From CADCTM01 sp049671305 (GTDB lineage Bacteria; Cyanobacteriota; Cyanobacteriia; Cyanobacteriales; Coleofasciculaceae): a stretch of 64,000 nt of DNA. Both the position numbers and the translations under genes were made by a program. How positions within the stretch are numbered: position 1 is the first letter of the stretch; each line of letters opens with the position of its first letter. Below are positions 1 to 8,612 of this stretch, piece after piece. The DNA lies in the NCBI GenBank assembly GCA_049671305.1, contig JBATUR010000039.1, forward strand, positions 1 to 64,000. Reading direction: 5' to 3'. The notes beneath the pieces were generated by a model that did no database searches, was not told where the DNA came from, and worked only from the letters and a program-made list of their open reading frames with translations.

Positions 1-19
1 CATCACAGTGAGGTAATTG

Positions 20-1016
20 GTTCCGCTTTACTCTTCCCCGCAAGGGGATTGAAACATCAGTACTTACTTGACATATACTACCTGGTTTAGGGGTTCCGCT
101 TTACTCTTCCCCGCAAGGGGATTGAAACTTATCGTGGTCTGGGCCCAGGATTTTTAGTCGGTGTTGTTCCGCTTTACTCTTCCCCGCAAGGGGATTGAAA
201 CACATTAGACTACTGCCGATTTCTACTTGTACTCCGGGTTCCGCTTTACTCTTCCCCGCAAGGGGATTGAAACTTGACTGTCCATCGCTGTTTTCTTGGA
301 TTATGGAAACTAGTTCCGCTTTACTCTTCCCCGCAAGGGGATTGAAACCTAATTTCTGGCGGACAAAGTTACAGGACACGGGAACAGTTCCGCTTTACTC
401 TTCCCCGCAAGGGGATTGAAACTAAAACGGTAAGGTCGACCGAACTCTCGTGGAGAAGTTCGCTTTACTCTTCCCCGCAAGGGGATTGAAACTCAATGGT
501 AATACCACTACTAGCGCCAGCTTTAAGAGTTCCGCTTTACTCTTCCCCGCAAGGGGATTGAAACTATCATATCCTTGACACACTGTCGTGCCACACCTAA
601 GTTAGGCAGTTCCGCTTTACTCTTCCCCGCAAGGGGATTGAAACCTCACACACCTTAAGCCAGTTAACGTGAGTAGTCATTGAGTTCCGCTTTACTCTTC
701 CCCGCAAGGGGATTGAAACTTTTTTTGCTGCGCCTTAGCTGGGAAGTTTCCAACTAGAAGTTCCGCTTTACTCTTCCCCGCAAGGGGATTGAAACATGGT
801 GGTTCTAGAGTCATCTTTTTGAGTTGTTCAAAGGTTCCGCTTTACTCTTCCCCGCAAGGGGATTGAAACCTAATAGCAACGGGCTGAACGCTTGGGTTAG
901 AAAAGTTCCGCTTTACTCTTCCCCGCAAGGGGATTGAAACAATTACAAAGAAGATATTACCTCTGATTACTAGTACTACTGTTCCGCTTTACTCTTCCCC
1001 GCAAGGGGATTGAAAC
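20..1016 (+). CRISPR. CRISPR array, 14 repeats, trailer end
   Basis: Fourteen copies of a 36-nt repeat start at 20, 93, 166, 238, 313, 387, 458, 529, 609, 684, 760, 834, 905 and 981. The 13 complete spacers are 35-44 nt and all different. The repeat carries the small hairpin CCCC-GCAA-GGGG (a GNRA-type loop) and ends in ATTGAAAC, the usual 8-nt crRNA 5' handle of type I and III systems. That sets transcription on the plus strand and puts the leader off the left edge; bases 1-19 look like the end of another spacer. The last repeat (981-1016) is intact. No cas gene lies in the window, so the subtype cannot be set; similar repeats occur with cyanobacterial type I-D and III systems. Confidence 0.98.
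458..492 (+). repeat. Variant CRISPR repeat with one C deleted
   Basis: The seventh repeat is 35 nt. It reads GTTCGC where every other copy reads GTTCCGC, a single C deletion five bases from its 5' end. The hairpin and the ATTGAAAC handle are untouched, so processing is probably not affected. Confidence 0.95.
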
Positions 1017-1029
1017 TTCTACACAAATT

Positions 1030-1057
1030 GTAGGGGCGCACGGCCGTGCGCCCCTAC
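1030..1057. repeat. 28-bp perfect palindrome after the CRISPR array
   Basis: The sequence from GTAGGGGCGCACGG to its exact reverse complement forms a perfect 28-bp dyad, 13 nt after the last CRISPR repeat. It could end the plus-strand array transcript and the minus-strand mltA transcript. No T-run follows directly; a run of seven T lies about 16 nt further on at 1075-1081. GTAGGGGCGCAC-type palindromes are known as dispersed intergenic repeats in cyanobacteria, so a repeat-family copy is as likely as a dedicated terminator. Confidence 0.8.
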
Positions 1058-1146
1058 CTTTAGACGTAACTTAATTTTTTTGATGCTCTTGCCTTCAACC
1101 GGAATGCTCGGCGCACAGCCGCCCCTACCTTTAGCCGTAACTTAAT
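1050..1146. repeat. Direct repeat pair (26 nt, 25 identical)
   Basis: Positions 1050-1075 and 1121-1146 carry the same 26 nt with one difference (A/C). Each begins GCCCCTACCTTTAG. The right copy contains the TAA stop codon of mltA (1142-1144), and the left copy abuts the palindrome at 1030-1057. A degenerate half-palindrome (GGCGCACAGCC, 1110-1120) precedes the right copy. The arrangement looks like two copies of one element in tandem, the second decayed. Confidence 0.8.
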
Positions 1147-2293
1147 CCTTCAACAACAGATAATACAACTCACCAGTCCCAGTAATTAACCCAGCCCGAT
1201 CGCCTGCTCTTACACCAGTCCCCATAAAAATATCAACGCGCCCCGCACCCAAAATCGCTCCGCCTGTATCCTGATCCAACACATAACGATTCACCAAGCG
1301 CGACTCTAACTGCCCCGCACCATTAGCAAAGGGAATCGGCGCAACAATCAGCGCCAAAGCCCCTGGAGGCATCAAAGATTTATCCGTCGCGATCGACCTT
1401 TCGGCAGTAACAGGCACACCAATGCTGCCCGTAGCAGGCGCTCCGTTGGTTTCCCGGAAGAAGATAAAGCGTTGATTTCGGGGTAAATAGCGATCGAGTT
1501 CAGCCGGATTTTTACGGAAATAATCAATCACAATTGGTAAAGTCAGCCCTTCCAAAGGAAACTTGCCATCATTAACCAACTCTTTACCAATGCTGACATA
1601 AGGGTAATTAGTCTTACCTGCCACACCAATACTCATCTGCTTGCCATCAGGTAACTGCAGTCGGGCAGAACCTTGCACTTGCACCAAATACGCCTCTAAG
1701 CGATCGCGTAACCAAACCAACTCTCGCCCCCGCAACAAATTCGTCCCCAACCCATCTTCCCCTTCCAACTGGGCACGAGTCGGGTGCGGTTTTTGCCAAC
1801 TGGCAAAATCAGCCGGCACACCATATAAAGGATAGCGATACTCAGCAGTTTGTTTACGACTAGCAGCATAAACAGGCTCAAAATAACCGGTAAACTGCAC
1901 AGTTCCCTGATTATCTTTGCCCACAGACTTATAAAAAGCAAACTCACGATTAACAGCCGCTTGTAGTTGAGCAGGAGAACTAGAACTGACTACCAGTTGG
2001 CGAAAACGCACCAAAGAACGACGAACGCGATCGCGTGTGATCCCTTGCTTATTACCTTGATAAGCCCGCACAGCCGCATCAGAGCCAAGATAACGCAAGC
2101 TATAATCAATTGACCGCAAAAGCGATCGCTTATCTCCCGGTTGCCCAGCACGCCCCCACAACTGCTCATCTAGCCCCACCGGCAGCACCGGAGTTGCTTG
2201 CAGTGGTTGTAACGGCGTATCCCCAAGCACAGGCAAGCTAGCCGTCAGCAGCAGCAGCCCTAAACTTAGAGAGTAAGTAAGGGTTTTTTTCAT
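1142..2293 (-). CDS. mltA: Membrane-bound lytic murein transglycosylase A
   Basis: 383 aa. Cleaves the MurNAc-GlcNAc bond of peptidoglycan with formation of 1,6-anhydro-MurNAc, in the periplasm. Residues 1-24 form a signal peptide (MKKT, then a Leu-rich core ending LPVLG). The MltA barrel domain is visible from FTGYFEPVYA (about residue 135), and the C-terminal 3D domain carries DQDTGGAI (340-347) and RVDIFMGTG, including the Asp residues of the MltA active site. No lipobox Cys is present, so it is probably secreted rather than a lipoprotein. There is no clear ribosome site before the ATG. Its stop codon lies in a duplicated 26-nt repeat. It is the last gene of a minus-strand series. Confidence 0.93.
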   Translation of the reverse strand: MKKTLTYSLSLGLLLLTASLPVLGDTPLQPLQATPVLPVGLDEQLWGRAGQPGDKRSLLRSIDYSLRYLGSDAAVRAYQGNKQGITRDRVRRSLVRFRQLVVSSSSPAQLQAAVNREFAFYKSVGKDNQGTVQFTGYFEPVYAASRKQTAEYRYPLYGVPADFASWQKPHPTRAQLEGEDGLGTNLLRGRELVWLRDRLEAYLVQVQGSARLQLPDGKQMSIGVAGKTNYPYVSIGKELVNDGKFPLEGLTLPIVIDYFRKNPAELDRYLPRNQRFIFFRETNGAPATGSIGVPVTAERSIATDKSLMPPGALALIVAPIPFANGAGQLESRLVNRYVLDQDTGGAILGAGRVDIFMGTGVRAGDRAGLITGTGELYYLLLKD

Positions 2294-2326
2294 ATTAATA
2301 CGCCATCAACATTAATCATCAAATTA

Positions 2327-2347
2327 GGACGGGCAAAATGCCCATCC
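2327..2347 (-). repeat. Small hairpin, dispersed-repeat type
   Basis: GGACGGGCA and TGCCCATCC pair across a 3-nt loop; read on the minus strand the one mismatch becomes a G-U pair. GGGATGGGCA...TGCCC hairpins are a common intergenic repeat in cyanobacteria. It sits between the 83-aa gene and mltA, so it may also shape their shared mRNA. Confidence 0.5.
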
Positions 2348-2404
2348 CACAAAAATCAGTTTCCTATAGGCTAGACGAGAAGCCTGCCCAAGGATCATCA
2401 ACTA

Positions 2405-2656
2405 CTAATAACGTTCGACGCTGCCTCCAAACACAGGTTCCACCCTAATTGCCGCAACGCTAGAGGGACGTAGCACCATATATTCGCCCTGCACATTTTT
2501 GATCGGCACGCTAATGAAATCTTGAGAAGTTGCTTTCGGCATTAATTCGCCGCTATACCATTTCTGAAACTCTTGAATTGTTGCAAAACGTACTTCTTCC
2601 CGGTGACCACTTGTCAAAAGGAGATGTACTGCGTACTCGTCTGGGGTTCTCGGCAT
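2405..2656 (-). CDS. Conserved hypothetical protein, 83 aa
   Basis: 83 aa, soluble, with no signal peptide or membrane segment. It begins MPRTPDEYAVHLLLTSG and contains an acidic/aromatic stretch (FQKWYSGEL) and a C-terminal part with VLRPSSVAAIRVEP. The style resembles small cyanobacterial proteins of unknown role; I cannot assign a domain. The ATG is preceded by GGATCAGATTCC, a weak ribosome site. It starts 50 nt after the stop of the TIR-like gene and lies on the same strand, so the two may be cotranscribed. Confidence 0.7.
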   Translation of the reverse strand: MPRTPDEYAVHLLLTSGHREEVRFATIQEFQKWYSGELMPKATSQDFISVPIKNVQGEYMVLRPSSVAAIRVEPVFGGSVERY

Positions 2657-2706
2657 GGAATCTGATCCTTAATCCATATCAAATCATTATCAGCCGATGT
2701 GGAGAA

Positions 2707-3477
2707 TCAGGTAAATAAATTAAATCGTTGTAGCAAATTTTCTATTACTATCGGCAAAGTTTTCTGCAAATCATTAAGCTGCCCAAACGATAGTTGCTGC
2801 TGAGAAGGTAAATCAAAAGGAAAACTTCCCAACAAATCTGGACGTTTCATGTTTGCTAATAAAATTTGTTCTGTGCGTTTGGCTGTTAAAGCATAGCCAA
2901 CTTCGACACAAACGTTAGGGCTGGGGATCGCTAAGGCTTTTCCATCGCTTTCTATACGGGCGATAGGCGTGGCATCAGCAATAAATAACAAGCTTTTGCG
3001 GATTTTACGCATCTGAGTGCTATTAAGCCGCATGGCTTCGCCTGGGGGGCGTCGGGATGATTCTAAGGTTATAAGTAGACGCGATCGCTGATTGATGGTT
3101 TCTAGCGTCTCAGATACAGCATTGCGTAAAGCTTCAGTGGCAGCACTATACTCGGTTTGCCAACTCAAAAAGATGATTGGCTCTAATTGTGCCATTACTT
3201 CTAGCTTGGTGAAGTAAATCTCATGTGAGATTAAATCAATATTAGAAATGGCATAACCGCCACTGCCTTCAACATAAAACTCAATACTTTCGCCTTCTAA
3301 GTAGCGCCCAAACCACAGGGAGTTTTTGACATCCTGGCTATCGTCTAAAAAGTCGGCTCTCAAACCTGATTTTAACAGGCTATTTTTGCTCAAACGTAGG
3401 TCGTGTGGGCGTTTCTCCAGTTCCTTTATGGGTTCGTAATGCTGGAGATACCAGGCTTTCAGGGCAATGATGGCCAT
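2707..3477 (-). CDS. TIR-like domain protein with cyanobacterial N-terminal domain
   Basis: 256 aa from the ATG at 3477. An in-frame TTG at 3525 would add 16 residues, but the recognisable N-terminal motif starts with MAIIALKAWYLQHYEPI, so I prefer the ATG. Residues 1-95 hold a domain with EKRPHDLRLSKNSLL and FYVEGSGGYAISN. Residues 100-256 look like a TIR-like nucleotide-binding fold: IIFLSWQTEY (about 101), then FIADATP, PNVCVEVGYAL (187-197) and PFDL (220-223). In TIR-like effectors of the Cap12/PF10137 kind the Glu in NVxxELGY is catalytic for NAD cleavage; here Glu192 is present. A defence role is inference from the fold and from the CRISPR array 1.7 kb away. It could instead be a signalling protein. 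Confidence 0.6.
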   Translation of the reverse strand: MAIIALKAWYLQHYEPIKELEKRPHDLRLSKNSLLKSGLRADFLDDSQDVKNSLWFGRYLEGESIEFYVEGSGGYAISNIDLISHEIYFTKLEVMAQLEPIIFLSWQTEYSAATEALRNAVSETLETINQRSRLLITLESSRRPPGEAMRLNSTQMRKIRKSLLFIADATPIARIESDGKALAIPSPNVCVEVGYALTAKRTEQILLANMKRPDLLGSFPFDLPSQQQLSFGQLNDLQKTLPIVIENLLQRFNLFT

Positions 3478-3543
3478 GATGTCTTTAGAAATGCACGGGG
3501 GTTGTCCCGACGCCCAATGATTCAAATGAATGGAATTTAAATT

Positions 3544-3912
3544 TTAGCAGTAAGCGGAGATGTCTTCACCACATTCATCTGCCAAGTAACACAATGCTCG
3601 AAAGCGCAGTCCTACCACTTCTTCGTATAGTGGATTTAGTTTGCACATCGGCGGGATGTGAAATAAGGTACGACCAAAAATTTTAACGTCTCGCTCAAAG
3701 GGACATTGAGCTGGGATCAGTTTGCACAAGCGGTGTGCCAACTTGGGGCTATGGACTTCAACTTTGTCAACCCACTGCCGTAAAGGCTGGAGTGGATCAA
3801 AGTTTTGCTTGGGTTTTAGTGGGTTGGTAGAATTCTTCTTTTGGGAAGTTTTTCCTGACTGAATCCAGCTTGCAGTAACTAGATTCTTTGCTGTATACTC
3901 GGATACATTCAT
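3544..3912 (-). CDS. Mo-dependent nitrogenase family protein
   Basis: 122 aa. The C-terminal 80 residues match the cyanobacterial family named Mo-dependent nitrogenase C-terminal (PF06967): LAHRLCKLIPAQCPFERD, then FGRTLFHIPPMCKLNP and FRALCYLADECGEDIS. Despite the name these are free-standing small proteins without nitrogenase cofactor chemistry, and their role is unknown. Cys residues are frequent (CKLIPAQC, MCKLNP, LCYLADEC, final Cys), so metal binding is possible. The first 40 residues are Lys/Asn/Ser-rich and look disordered. The ATG is preceded by CAGGAAAGGAATT, a reasonable ribosome site. It is the first gene of the minus-strand series ending in mltA. Confidence 0.85.
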   Translation of the reverse strand: MNVSEYTAKNLVTASWIQSGKTSQKKNSTNPLKPKQNFDPLQPLRQWVDKVEVHSPKLAHRLCKLIPAQCPFERDVKIFGRTLFHIPPMCKLNPLYEEVVGLRFRALCYLADECGEDISAYC

Positions 3913-4502
3913 AATTCCTTTCCTGTATGCGGAAAAAGTAAACTTTTCTGCCTGTAATTTACCTACACTTGCTTATCCACTCGCACCGGAATTATTCCCA
4001 TGCTTTTGGAAAGTTGCCGTGGAAGTTAGGCACTTAACCAATTGTGGGAAAGAGCAAAGCTTATACTATTACAGGTAGGTTGGTTCTGTGTGTTCTAACC
4101 CAATAACAAATAGCTCTGGGTTAATCGCTGCTATTCTTCAAACAGCTCATTTTAAAACAAGATTGATCGTCTGTACTTGTTCAACAGTATTGCAATGATA
4201 GAAGTTTTAACTCATCGCAATTACTTCTAGTGTGCGGTCTATAACGATTTTTAAAATCAACTGAGTTAGTTGATATGCTGCCTTAAATCAGTAGTACTGC
4301 CCTGAGTGATATCACTTAAGTTTTGTTAGTACCAGTTGTTCTTCACAACACTTAACATCATAACTGATCCAAATTGTAAACGGCATAAGCAAAAAGACTG
4401 ACTTTCAAGCTGGGATGGTTCCCGAACAATCAAGTCAGTCTCTTTATAACACTTCTCGTGGAATCTGTTACGGATTGTTGATAAAAACTAGAGAATCCTA
4501 GC
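3913..4502. other. Intergenic gap, 590 nt
   Basis: It holds the leader of the gene ending at 3912 and, at its right end, the rnj terminator. A 7-bp hairpin (TAACCCA 4096-4102 / TGGGTTA 4117-4123) and a 12-bp dyad AGTGATATCACT (4305-4316) are visible and could be regulatory. I see no gene or tRNA. Confidence 0.6.
4391..4441 (-). terminator. Rho-independent terminator of rnj
   Basis: Read on the minus strand, AGACTGACTT pairs with AAGTCAGTCT (4432-4441 with 4395-4404). A smaller GGGAACCATCCC hairpin lies in the loop, and a run of five T follows (4391-4395). It lies about 60 nt after the rnj stop codon. Confidence 0.8.
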
Positions 4503-6260
4503 TTATGATGCCACTTTAGCTGTTGAGCGTCGACGTCTGCCTGTAACCTTGACAGGGGGTTCTGAGGGGCTTTGCAGCAAGAATACCATCAAAGGACTGC
4601 TTTGCAGCTCACGACGGGCTAAACGCTTCAGGTCGCCTTCTATCTGCACTTGCAAGCCAACCCAATCAATATCGACTTCGTTACCGTCAAAAGACTTGCT
4701 AAAATCTTTCCAGCGATCGCTTAAGGTTTTCTCAATCGTTCTTTCTACCAAACGCTGCAACAAAGATTTCTCCATTGAGGCTACCACACCCCGCAGGTGT
4801 ATTTCTGGTTTCGCCAGCAGTTCTCCATCCCAACTAACTGCCGCTGCCACGGTAACCACACCATCTTCTGCCAGTTGCTGACGTTCTTTCAACACAGTGT
4901 CATGGACAACTCCACTGCGGTCAACTAACTCAATTCCTGAAGGCACTTGGGAAGTGATACCAATACTTTCTTCAGTTAATTCCACAACATCACCATTGTT
5001 GAGAATTACCATATTTTCAGCCGGGATGCCCATATTTTGAGCCATCTTAGCGTGCTGAATCAGCATTCGGTGTTCGCCGTGAACAGGCACAAAGAATTTT
5101 GGTCTGGTCAAATTAATCATCATTTTCTGGTCTTCTTGGGAACCATGACCAGAAACATGGATGCCTTTATCACGACCATAGACGACGTGTGCACCTTGGA
5201 TCATCAACTTGTCAATTGTATTAACAACAGCGATCGTATTACCAGGAATTGGATTAGCCGAAAAGACCACCGTATCACCTTGCTTAACCTTAATTTGTCG
5301 GTGTTCGCAATTAGCAATACGAGTCATTGCCGCTAACGGTTCACCTTGAGAACCAGTTGTCAAAATTAAAACTTTCTCAGGAGGTAAACTATTGACAACG
5401 TGTAACGGTTCAAACAAGTTATCTGGGCAATTGATGTAACCTAAATTACGGGCATGGGCGATTACATTTAGCATGGAACGTCCCACCACGGATACAACCC
5501 GTTTATGCTTTTGTGCCAACTCCAAAATCATATTTACCCGATGCACAGAAGAGGCAAAGGTTGTGACCAAAAGTCGTCCTGGTGCTTGGGCAAAAACGCG
5601 GTCAAGATTGGGAAAAACTGAGCGTTCTGATGGGGTGTTTCCCGGTACTTCGGCGTTAGTAGAATCACTCAACAAACACAAAACACCTTTTTCACCATGT
5701 TCTGCTAGTCTTTGAAAATCAAAATGCTCACCATCAACGGGGGTATGGTCAATTTTGAAGTCTCCTGTATGGATAACTACTCCAACAGGTGTATGCAAGG
5801 CAATAGTGAAGCTATCAGAAATTGAGTGAGTATTGCGAATAAATTCGGCGACGAAGGAATTGCCAATGCGAACCATATCACGTGGTCCTGCGGTCTTTAA
5901 TACGGTGCGGTCAAGTACGCCTGCTTCTTCTAGTTTGCCTTGCAATAATGCCATTGCTAGGCGCGGACCATGAATTACCGGAATGTCAAATTGCTTGAGG
6001 TGATAGGCAATACCGCCAATGTGGTCTTCATGTCCGTGGGTAACAATCATCCCCTTAATTTTGTGACGATTTTCCCGTAAATAAGTCATGTCTGGAAGGA
6101 CAATATTTACCCCATGCATATCGTCATTAGGAAAGCCAATTCCTGCATCAATGAGGATGATTTCGTCATTGATTTCAAATATACAAGTGTTCTTGCCAAT
6201 TTCATGCAATCCACCCAAAGGAATAATTTTGAGGGCGGGTTTAGATTGGGTATTAGTCAT
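4503..6260 (-). CDS. rnj: Ribonuclease J
   Basis: 585 aa from the ATG at 6260, which follows GAGGAGGCAA (a strong Shine-Dalgarno). An in-frame ATG 27 nt upstream lacks one, so I chose the shorter form. Metallo-beta-lactamase/beta-CASP nuclease: HGHEDH (residues 75-80) binds the two zinc ions, with further ligands in HTGDFK and the SGHGSQED region, and a C-terminal domain after about residue 440. It acts as 5'-3' exonuclease and endonuclease on RNA in the cytoplasm, and in cyanobacteria works beside RNase E. The tail is basic (RRRRST). It is the third gene of asd-dapA-rnj, 326 nt after dapA. Confidence 0.95.
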   Translation of the reverse strand: MTNTQSKPALKIIPLGGLHEIGKNTCIFEINDEIILIDAGIGFPNDDMHGVNIVLPDMTYLRENRHKIKGMIVTHGHEDHIGGIAYHLKQFDIPVIHGPRLAMALLQGKLEEAGVLDRTVLKTAGPRDMVRIGNSFVAEFIRNTHSISDSFTIALHTPVGVVIHTGDFKIDHTPVDGEHFDFQRLAEHGEKGVLCLLSDSTNAEVPGNTPSERSVFPNLDRVFAQAPGRLLVTTFASSVHRVNMILELAQKHKRVVSVVGRSMLNVIAHARNLGYINCPDNLFEPLHVVNSLPPEKVLILTTGSQGEPLAAMTRIANCEHRQIKVKQGDTVVFSANPIPGNTIAVVNTIDKLMIQGAHVVYGRDKGIHVSGHGSQEDQKMMINLTRPKFFVPVHGEHRMLIQHAKMAQNMGIPAENMVILNNGDVVELTEESIGITSQVPSGIELVDRSGVVHDTVLKERQQLAEDGVVTVAAAVSWDGELLAKPEIHLRGVVASMEKSLLQRLVERTIEKTLSDRWKDFSKSFDGNEVDIDWVGLQVQIEGDLKRLARRELQSSPLMVFLLQSPSEPPVKVTGRRRRSTAKVAS

Positions 6261-6586
6261 TTGCCTCCTCTGAGGTTTGTTGTTCATTTAGTTAATGGTT
6301 GAAAGTTCAAAAAGATGGACTCGTTTGGTTAAAACGCTTCGTGTAAGATGCAAACATTTACGACATCAAAAACTTTGCTAAGGTTTGTCCTCATTAATCT
6401 GATAATTAGAGAGGAATATGATGTCTGAAAAGTTTTTTTGTAATCGTGCCTTGATCTTTTTTGGTTATTGGCTTTAACAAAGTCTCAAGCCTTAAAAATC
6501 TAGGCAAATATATATAGATCAAGAATAATTCATAGTATAAGTAATTCCATCATTATTGACAGTTGTTTAGTTATGTTCTGCATTAT
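6261..6586. other. Intergenic gap, 326 nt, between dapA and rnj
   Basis: It contains the rnj leader. On the plus strand GAGAGGAAT precedes ATGATG at 6418 and an ORF of 19 codons ending at 6477. It is too short to judge and may be chance. Nothing else is seen. Confidence 0.5.
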
Positions 6587-7471
6587 TTAAATCAAAGAAA
6601 GCTCTTTTAAAACATCCTCTATTTTTTGTTGAAACTCAATTGGCAATTCGCACAATGGTGGACGTACAGAACCCACTTGCCAACCTTGGAGTTTTAATGC
6701 TGCTTTTAGAGGTATCGGATTAGCAGTGCAAAACAAGACTTTAAATAGGGGAAAAAGTTTCAGGTGAATTGACTGTGCCGCTTGATTTTTACCAACTTCA
6801 AAAGCCTGGATCATCTGCTGCATTTCAAGACCGACTAGATGACTAGCAACGCTGACGACGCCAGTCCCTCCAATTGCCAGCATAGCTAATGTAAATGAGT
6901 CATCTCCTGAATAAATGGCAAACTCAGGCGGGGTTAGGCGGCGAAGTTGACTCGCTTGCTCAAAATCTCCGCTTGCTTCCTTGATTGATACAATGTTTGA
7001 AATTTTGGCGAGACGGGCAACAGTCTCTGGGAGGAGATTTTGACCCGTACGACTCGGTACATTGTAAAGCATTAACGGAATATCAGGACAGGATTTGGCG
7101 ATCGCTTCAAAGTGATTGTACAGTCCTGCCTGGGGGGGTTTGTTGTAATAAGGTACGACTTGTAATGAACCATCTAATCCTAGTTTAGCTGCTTTTTTGG
7201 TTGCTGTGATCGCTTCTTCGGTAGAATTTGACCCTGTGCCAGCAATTACCTTGGCTTTTCCGGCGACAGCCTTCTGTACGACTTGAAATAACTGATATTC
7301 TTCCTCCCAGCTTAAGGTCGGAGATTCGCCTGTTGTACCACAAACAACAATGCTATCTGAGCCATGATCTGCTAGGTAAGTTGCCAGTTTTTCTGCCACC
7401 TCATAATTTACCTTACCATCTTTCCCAAACGGCGTAATCATTGCCGTTATCACACGTCCAAAATTCACCAC
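6587..7471 (-). CDS. dapA: 4-hydroxy-tetrahydrodipicolinate synthase
   Basis: 294 aa, the normal length. Condenses pyruvate with aspartate-4-semialdehyde, the first committed step to diaminopimelate and lysine. TIM barrel with GTTGES (45-50), LYNVPSRTG (Tyr136, Arg141) and the Schiff-base lysine in VSIKEASGDF (Lys164). The start is GTG; AAGGAGGAG lies 11-12 nt upstream. It follows asd by 103 nt on the same strand, so substrate producer and user are adjacent and probably coexpressed. Confidence 0.97.
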   Translation of the reverse strand: MVNFGRVITAMITPFGKDGKVNYEVAEKLATYLADHGSDSIVVCGTTGESPTLSWEEEYQLFQVVQKAVAGKAKVIAGTGSNSTEEAITATKKAAKLGLDGSLQVVPYYNKPPQAGLYNHFEAIAKSCPDIPLMLYNVPSRTGQNLLPETVARLAKISNIVSIKEASGDFEQASQLRRLTPPEFAIYSGDDSFTLAMLAIGGTGVVSVASHLVGLEMQQMIQAFEVGKNQAAQSIHLKLFPLFKVLFCTANPIPLKAALKLQGWQVGSVRPPLCELPIEFQQKIEDVLKELSLI

Positions 7472-7574
7472 TCTTTCTTATACTCCTCCTTGCTTATTTA
7501 GTCATTGGTCAGGGTGATAATTTCCCCGCAAATCCACAAAAACCGAGAACTTTTCACAGCATAAGCGGCGATTT

Positions 7575-8612
7575 TTAGTAAACCGTTGCCATTTTTTGTT
7601 TTAGCCAATTTCTTGACACTAACAGTTCGGCAATTTGTATCGCATTTAAAGCTGCACCTTTACGAACTTGATCACCACATATCCAGAGTTCTAAACCGCA
7701 GGAATGAGACAAATCTTGACGAATACGACCAACTAAAACCTCATCGCGCCCTGTAGCATCAATAGGCATTGGGAAATAATTCGCCTCCCAGTCTTCCACT
7801 ACTTGCACCCCAGGCGCTTTGGCTAACACTTCTCGTGCCTTGGCGACGGGCAGTGGTTTTCCAAATTCTAGATTAATCGCTTCTGAGTGGGCGCGTAATA
7901 CAGGAACCCGTACACAGGTTGCACTAATTCTAATCTCCGGGGCATTAAAAATCTTGCGAGTTTCATTAACCATTTTCATTTCTTCCTCACAATACCCCTG
8001 CTCGTTCATCGGCGTATTGTGGGGAAATATGTTAAAGGCTAACGGATAAGGAAAGCATTCTGTAGGCGGGGTTTCACCGGCTAAAATCGCCTTTGCCTGT
8101 GCCTTGACTTCTTCCATTGCCCTCATGCCAGCGCCGCTAGCAGACTGGTAAGTAGCAGCAATAATTCTTTGCACTGGCTCTATTTGATGCAGGGGCCACA
8201 CAGCCATTGCCATCAAAATTGTCGTACAGTTAGGGTTGGCAATGATCCCCTGATGGCTTGCCGCAGCCTCCGGATTGACCTCTGGAATGACCAAGGGCAC
8301 ATCTGGATTCATGCGAAAGGCGCTGGAGTTATCAATAACCACCGCACCCCGCTCAACGGCGATATTTGCCCAAGTTTTTGAAGTGCTGCCTCCGGCTGAG
8401 GCTAAAACGACATCAACGCCTTCAAATGCTTGCTCTGTTACTGGTTCAACCGGCAATTCTTCACCCTGAAAACTAATAGTACGCCCAGCCGAACGAGGTG
8501 ATGCCAATAGTTTTAAATCTGCCAAAGGGAAGTTGCGGCTTTGTAATAATTCTAGTAATTCTGTCCCAACTGCACCCGTTGCGCCCAATAAGGCAACACG
8601 AACTTTAGACAA
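7575..8612 (-). CDS. asd: Aspartate-semialdehyde dehydrogenase
   Basis: 345 aa. Reduces aspartyl-4-phosphate with NADPH to aspartate semialdehyde, feeding lysine, threonine and methionine. The NADP site GATGAVG is at 10-16, the catalytic Cys in NPNCTT is Cys129, and the catalytic His in LRAHSE is His242. The start codon is TTG: GGAGGA lies eight nt upstream and the glycine-rich loop begins at the expected residue 10, so a longer or ATG start is unlikely. It is the first gene of asd-dapA-rnj and divergent from tig. Confidence 0.97.
   Translation of the reverse strand: MSKVRVALLGATGAVGTELLELLQSRNFPLADLKLLASPRSAGRTISFQGEELPVEPVTEQAFEGVDVVLASAGGSTSKTWANIAVERGAVVIDNSSAFRMNPDVPLVIPEVNPEAAASHQGIIANPNCTTILMAMAVWPLHQIEPVQRIIAATYQSASGAGMRAMEEVKAQAKAILAGETPPTECFPYPLAFNIFPHNTPMNEQGYCEEEMKMVNETRKIFNAPEIRISATCVRVPVLRAHSEAINLEFGKPLPVAKAREVLAKAPGVQVVEDWEANYFPMPIDATGRDEVLVGRIRQDLSHSCGLELWICGDQVRKGAALNAIQIAELLVSRNWLKQKMATVY

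Noticed and set aside
101..419. Two overlapping reading frames (minus 101-379, plus 195-419) over the CRISPR array
   Set aside because: They are translations of the repeats and spacers; the repeated peptide FNPLAGKSKAE comes from the CRISPR repeat.
3478..3525. Longer TIR-like protein start at TTG (3525)
   Set aside because: The start is TTG without a ribosome site, and the family-like sequence begins at the ATG at 3477.
6418..6477. 19-codon ORF after GAGAGGAAT
   Set aside because: Too short and not linked to a downstream gene on the same strand; probably chance, unlike the micro-ORF at 49138.
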